Positions 62,897 to 64,000 of a DNA stretch of 64,000 nucleotides are shown here, one piece after another (the stretch's first letter is position 1; every line of letters starts with the position of its first letter). Origin of the DNA: Lachnospiraceae bacterium MA2020. GTDB lineage: Bacteria > Bacillota > Clostridia > Lachnospirales > Lachnospiraceae. The stretch lies in the NCBI GenBank assembly GCA_000746015.1, contig JQKK01000021.1, forward strand, positions 1-64,000. The letters run 5' to 3'. A program made the position numbers and the translations under genes. The notes below the pieces were generated by a model. The model saw only the letters and a list, made by a program, of their open reading frames with translations. It ran no database searches and was not told the DNA's origin.

Positions 62897-63955
62897 ATGA
62901 AAAGCAATCCTTTCAGCCTGGATTTCGGCGCAGAACCAAATCTATATATTCCCAGGCTCAATGAACAGGCAAAAATAATAAATACATTTAATTCCGATAT
63001 TCCGACTTCACATATATATCTTATCTTAGGCGTAAGAGGTTCCGGTAAAACTGTCCTTATGACATCAGTTTCTCATACTCTCTCAGACCTCCCAAAATGG
63101 ATACATATTGACCTTAATGTTGAAAAGGATATGCTAAATTCACTTGCAGCAAATCTTTTTAGATTAACCAAAAACAAATTTCCAAAGTTCAATCTGGCAT
63201 TTTCCTTCAAAGGTGTAGATGTTTCAGTTGCAAAGGAAAGCAAATACACTGATGTGCAATCTGATATTGATGAAATGCTTCAAGAATTAGCAAAGCATAA
63301 CATAAAGGTTCTTATTACTATAGATGAAGTCATAAATTCAAAGAATGTCAGAGAGTTTACCTCATATTTCCAGCACTGTCTACGTGAGAAACTGCCTGTC
63401 TTCGTGCTAATGACAGGTCTATATAAAAACATTCGCGCTCTGCAAAACAATCGCTCTCAGACCTTCCTTAAAAGAACACCCAAAATTGTTCTCGGACCAT
63501 TGAATTTAAGACGAATTGCAAAATACTACGAAGACACATTTAATATTTCAGAAGTACAATCCTTTGACATAGCTGGTCATACCCTCGGATACTCCTTTGC
63601 TTTTCAGATATTGGGATATCATATGTTTGAAAGCAATAAGACAGAAATAGATAATGATATTCTTTATAATTATAAACTCAGCCTTGAAGAGTCGTCATAT
63701 GAAAAAATATGGGAAGAGCTCTCCTCAACAGAGCAGGAAGTGCTGATTGCAATCGCTAAGTCAGATGATGATGTACAGGTAAAGACCGTCCGTGAAACTT
63801 TAGATATGGGATCAAATAGTTTTTCAACATATCAAAATACCCTTGAAAATATCGGTATTCTGTCACAAAAATCTTCATACGGCAAAGTCAATTTCAGTTT
63901 GCCTTACTTTAGGGAATTTGTGTTGAGACAATCGCCCAAAGGAGGATTACAATGA
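62897..63955 (+). CDS. AAA-type ATPase of unknown function
   Basis: The 352-residue protein has Walker A GVRGSGKT (about 44), Walker B LITIDEV (about 146), sensor-like FVLMTGLYKNI, an AAA lid and a C-terminal winged-helix-like region (LSSTEQEVLIAIAKSDDD...). This resembles ORC/AAA_16 ATPases of many mobile and defence loci, but no partner domain is seen. It is more AT-rich than its neighbours and begins after AGGAGG. The next gene overlaps its stop, so the two are probably a unit; the right edge hides the partner. Confidence 0.8.
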   Translation: MKSNPFSLDFGAEPNLYIPRLNEQAKIINTFNSDIPTSHIYLILGVRGSGKTVLMTSVSHTLSDLPKWIHIDLNVEKDMLNSLAANLFRLTKNKFPKFNLAFSFKGVDVSVAKESKYTDVQSDIDEMLQELAKHNIKVLITIDEVINSKNVREFTSYFQHCLREKLPVFVLMTGLYKNIRALQNNRSQTFLKRTPKIVLGPLNLRRIAKYYEDTFNISEVQSFDIAGHTLGYSFAFQILGYHMFESNKTEIDNDILYNYKLSLEESSYEKIWEELSSTEQEVLIAIAKSDDDVQVKTVRETLDMGSNSFSTYQNTLENIGILSQKSSYGKVNFSLPYFREFVLRQSPKGGLQ

Positions 63956-64000
63956 TGCTTAATAAAGAACGAAATAAACAATTACTTTTATTTCTAATTT
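63952..64000 (+). CDS. Start of an unidentified gene (truncated by window edge)
   Basis: An ORF begins at ATG ATG overlapping the ATPase stop (GGAGG 6 nt before the first ATG) and reads MMLNKERNKQLLLFLI to the edge. Sixteen codons are too few to name it. Translational coupling suggests it is the functional partner of the ATPase. Confidence 0.6.
   Translation, partial: MMLNKERNKQLLLFLI

Overview
The window is a stretch of chromosome from an anaerobic, motile, low-GC Firmicute, most likely a member of the Lachnospiraceae. The clues are the 5' end of a 16S rRNA gene of clostridial type at the left edge, a fermentative pyruvate formate-lyase system, flagellin methylase and chemotaxis receptors, DUF5711, DUF1858 and HAAS/DUF4097 genes, strong AGGAGG ribosome binding sites, and compact operons ended by A/T-flanked hairpins. 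Most of it is core genome; the accessory signal is strongest at the far right edge.

Layout. 1-190: 16S rRNA start (minus) with its promoter. 0.57-7.1 kb: minus-strand operon pfk-dnaX-ybaB-recR-galM-DUF5711-cvpA. 7.3 kb: tRNA-Ser(CGA). 7.4-9.6 kb: trpC-trpF-fliB. 9.8-11.9 kb: chemotaxis receptor. 12.0-14.6 kb: metal-efflux module (ArsR regulator, separate HMA protein, CadA-type ATPase). 14.7-16.3 kb: secreted C39-like protein. 16.3-20.7 kb: dtd, then pflB and the fnr-pflA pair. 20.8-23.5 kb: amino-acid symporter and cysteine desulfidase-like enzyme. 23.7-25.7 kb: GH120-type beta-xylosidase. 26.0-28.0 kb: PadR-HAAS-DUF4097 operon. 28.0-33.0 kb: methyltransferase, NlpC/P60 hydrolase, CobT, second chemotaxis receptor. 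33.4-37.7 kb: sugar isomerase, xylulokinase and ROK repressor. 37.9 kb: DUF1858 protein. 38.2-42.9 kb: operon GH18-sua5-rpiB-cell wall hydrolase. 43.4-45.3 kb: MecA and a very lysine-rich secreted protein. 45.4-47.9 kb: Crp-family regulator, citrate synthase, ferredoxin. 48.0-51.9 kb: Ddl, a membrane protein, a diguanylate cyclase. 52.1-58.0 kb: operon vanW-AIR synthase-Lrp-aminotransferase-histidine kinase, with a 34-residue membrane peptide upstream. 58.0-64.0 kb: a TPR-like protein, Nth, GlgX, DHH phosphoesterase, an AAA ATPase and the start of another gene.

How the genes fit together. Energy metabolism is anaerobic: PFK and PFL supply glycolysis and acetyl-CoA, and an FNR-type regulator appears to control both itself and pflB through near-perfect TTGAT-N4-ATCAA boxes. 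Xylan-derived sugar use is suggested by the GH120 enzyme together with an isomerase-xylulokinase-ROK cluster that contains no classical XylA. Envelope remodelling is heavily represented (NlpC/P60, SleB-like hydrolase, GH18, VanW, Ddl).

The less explained material includes a large inverted-repeat element upstream of mecA (about 42.97-43.08 kb), a MITE-like multi-hairpin element with 11-bp direct repeats (61.5-61.7 kb), five consecutive hairpins after the beta-xylosidase, a very lysine-rich and strongly codon-biased secreted protein whose C-terminal region resembles that of the C39-like protein, paired operators embedded in the PadR promoter, and an AAA ATPase gene that sits directly behind a terminator hairpin. 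All family assignments were made by reading the translations; no database search was run.
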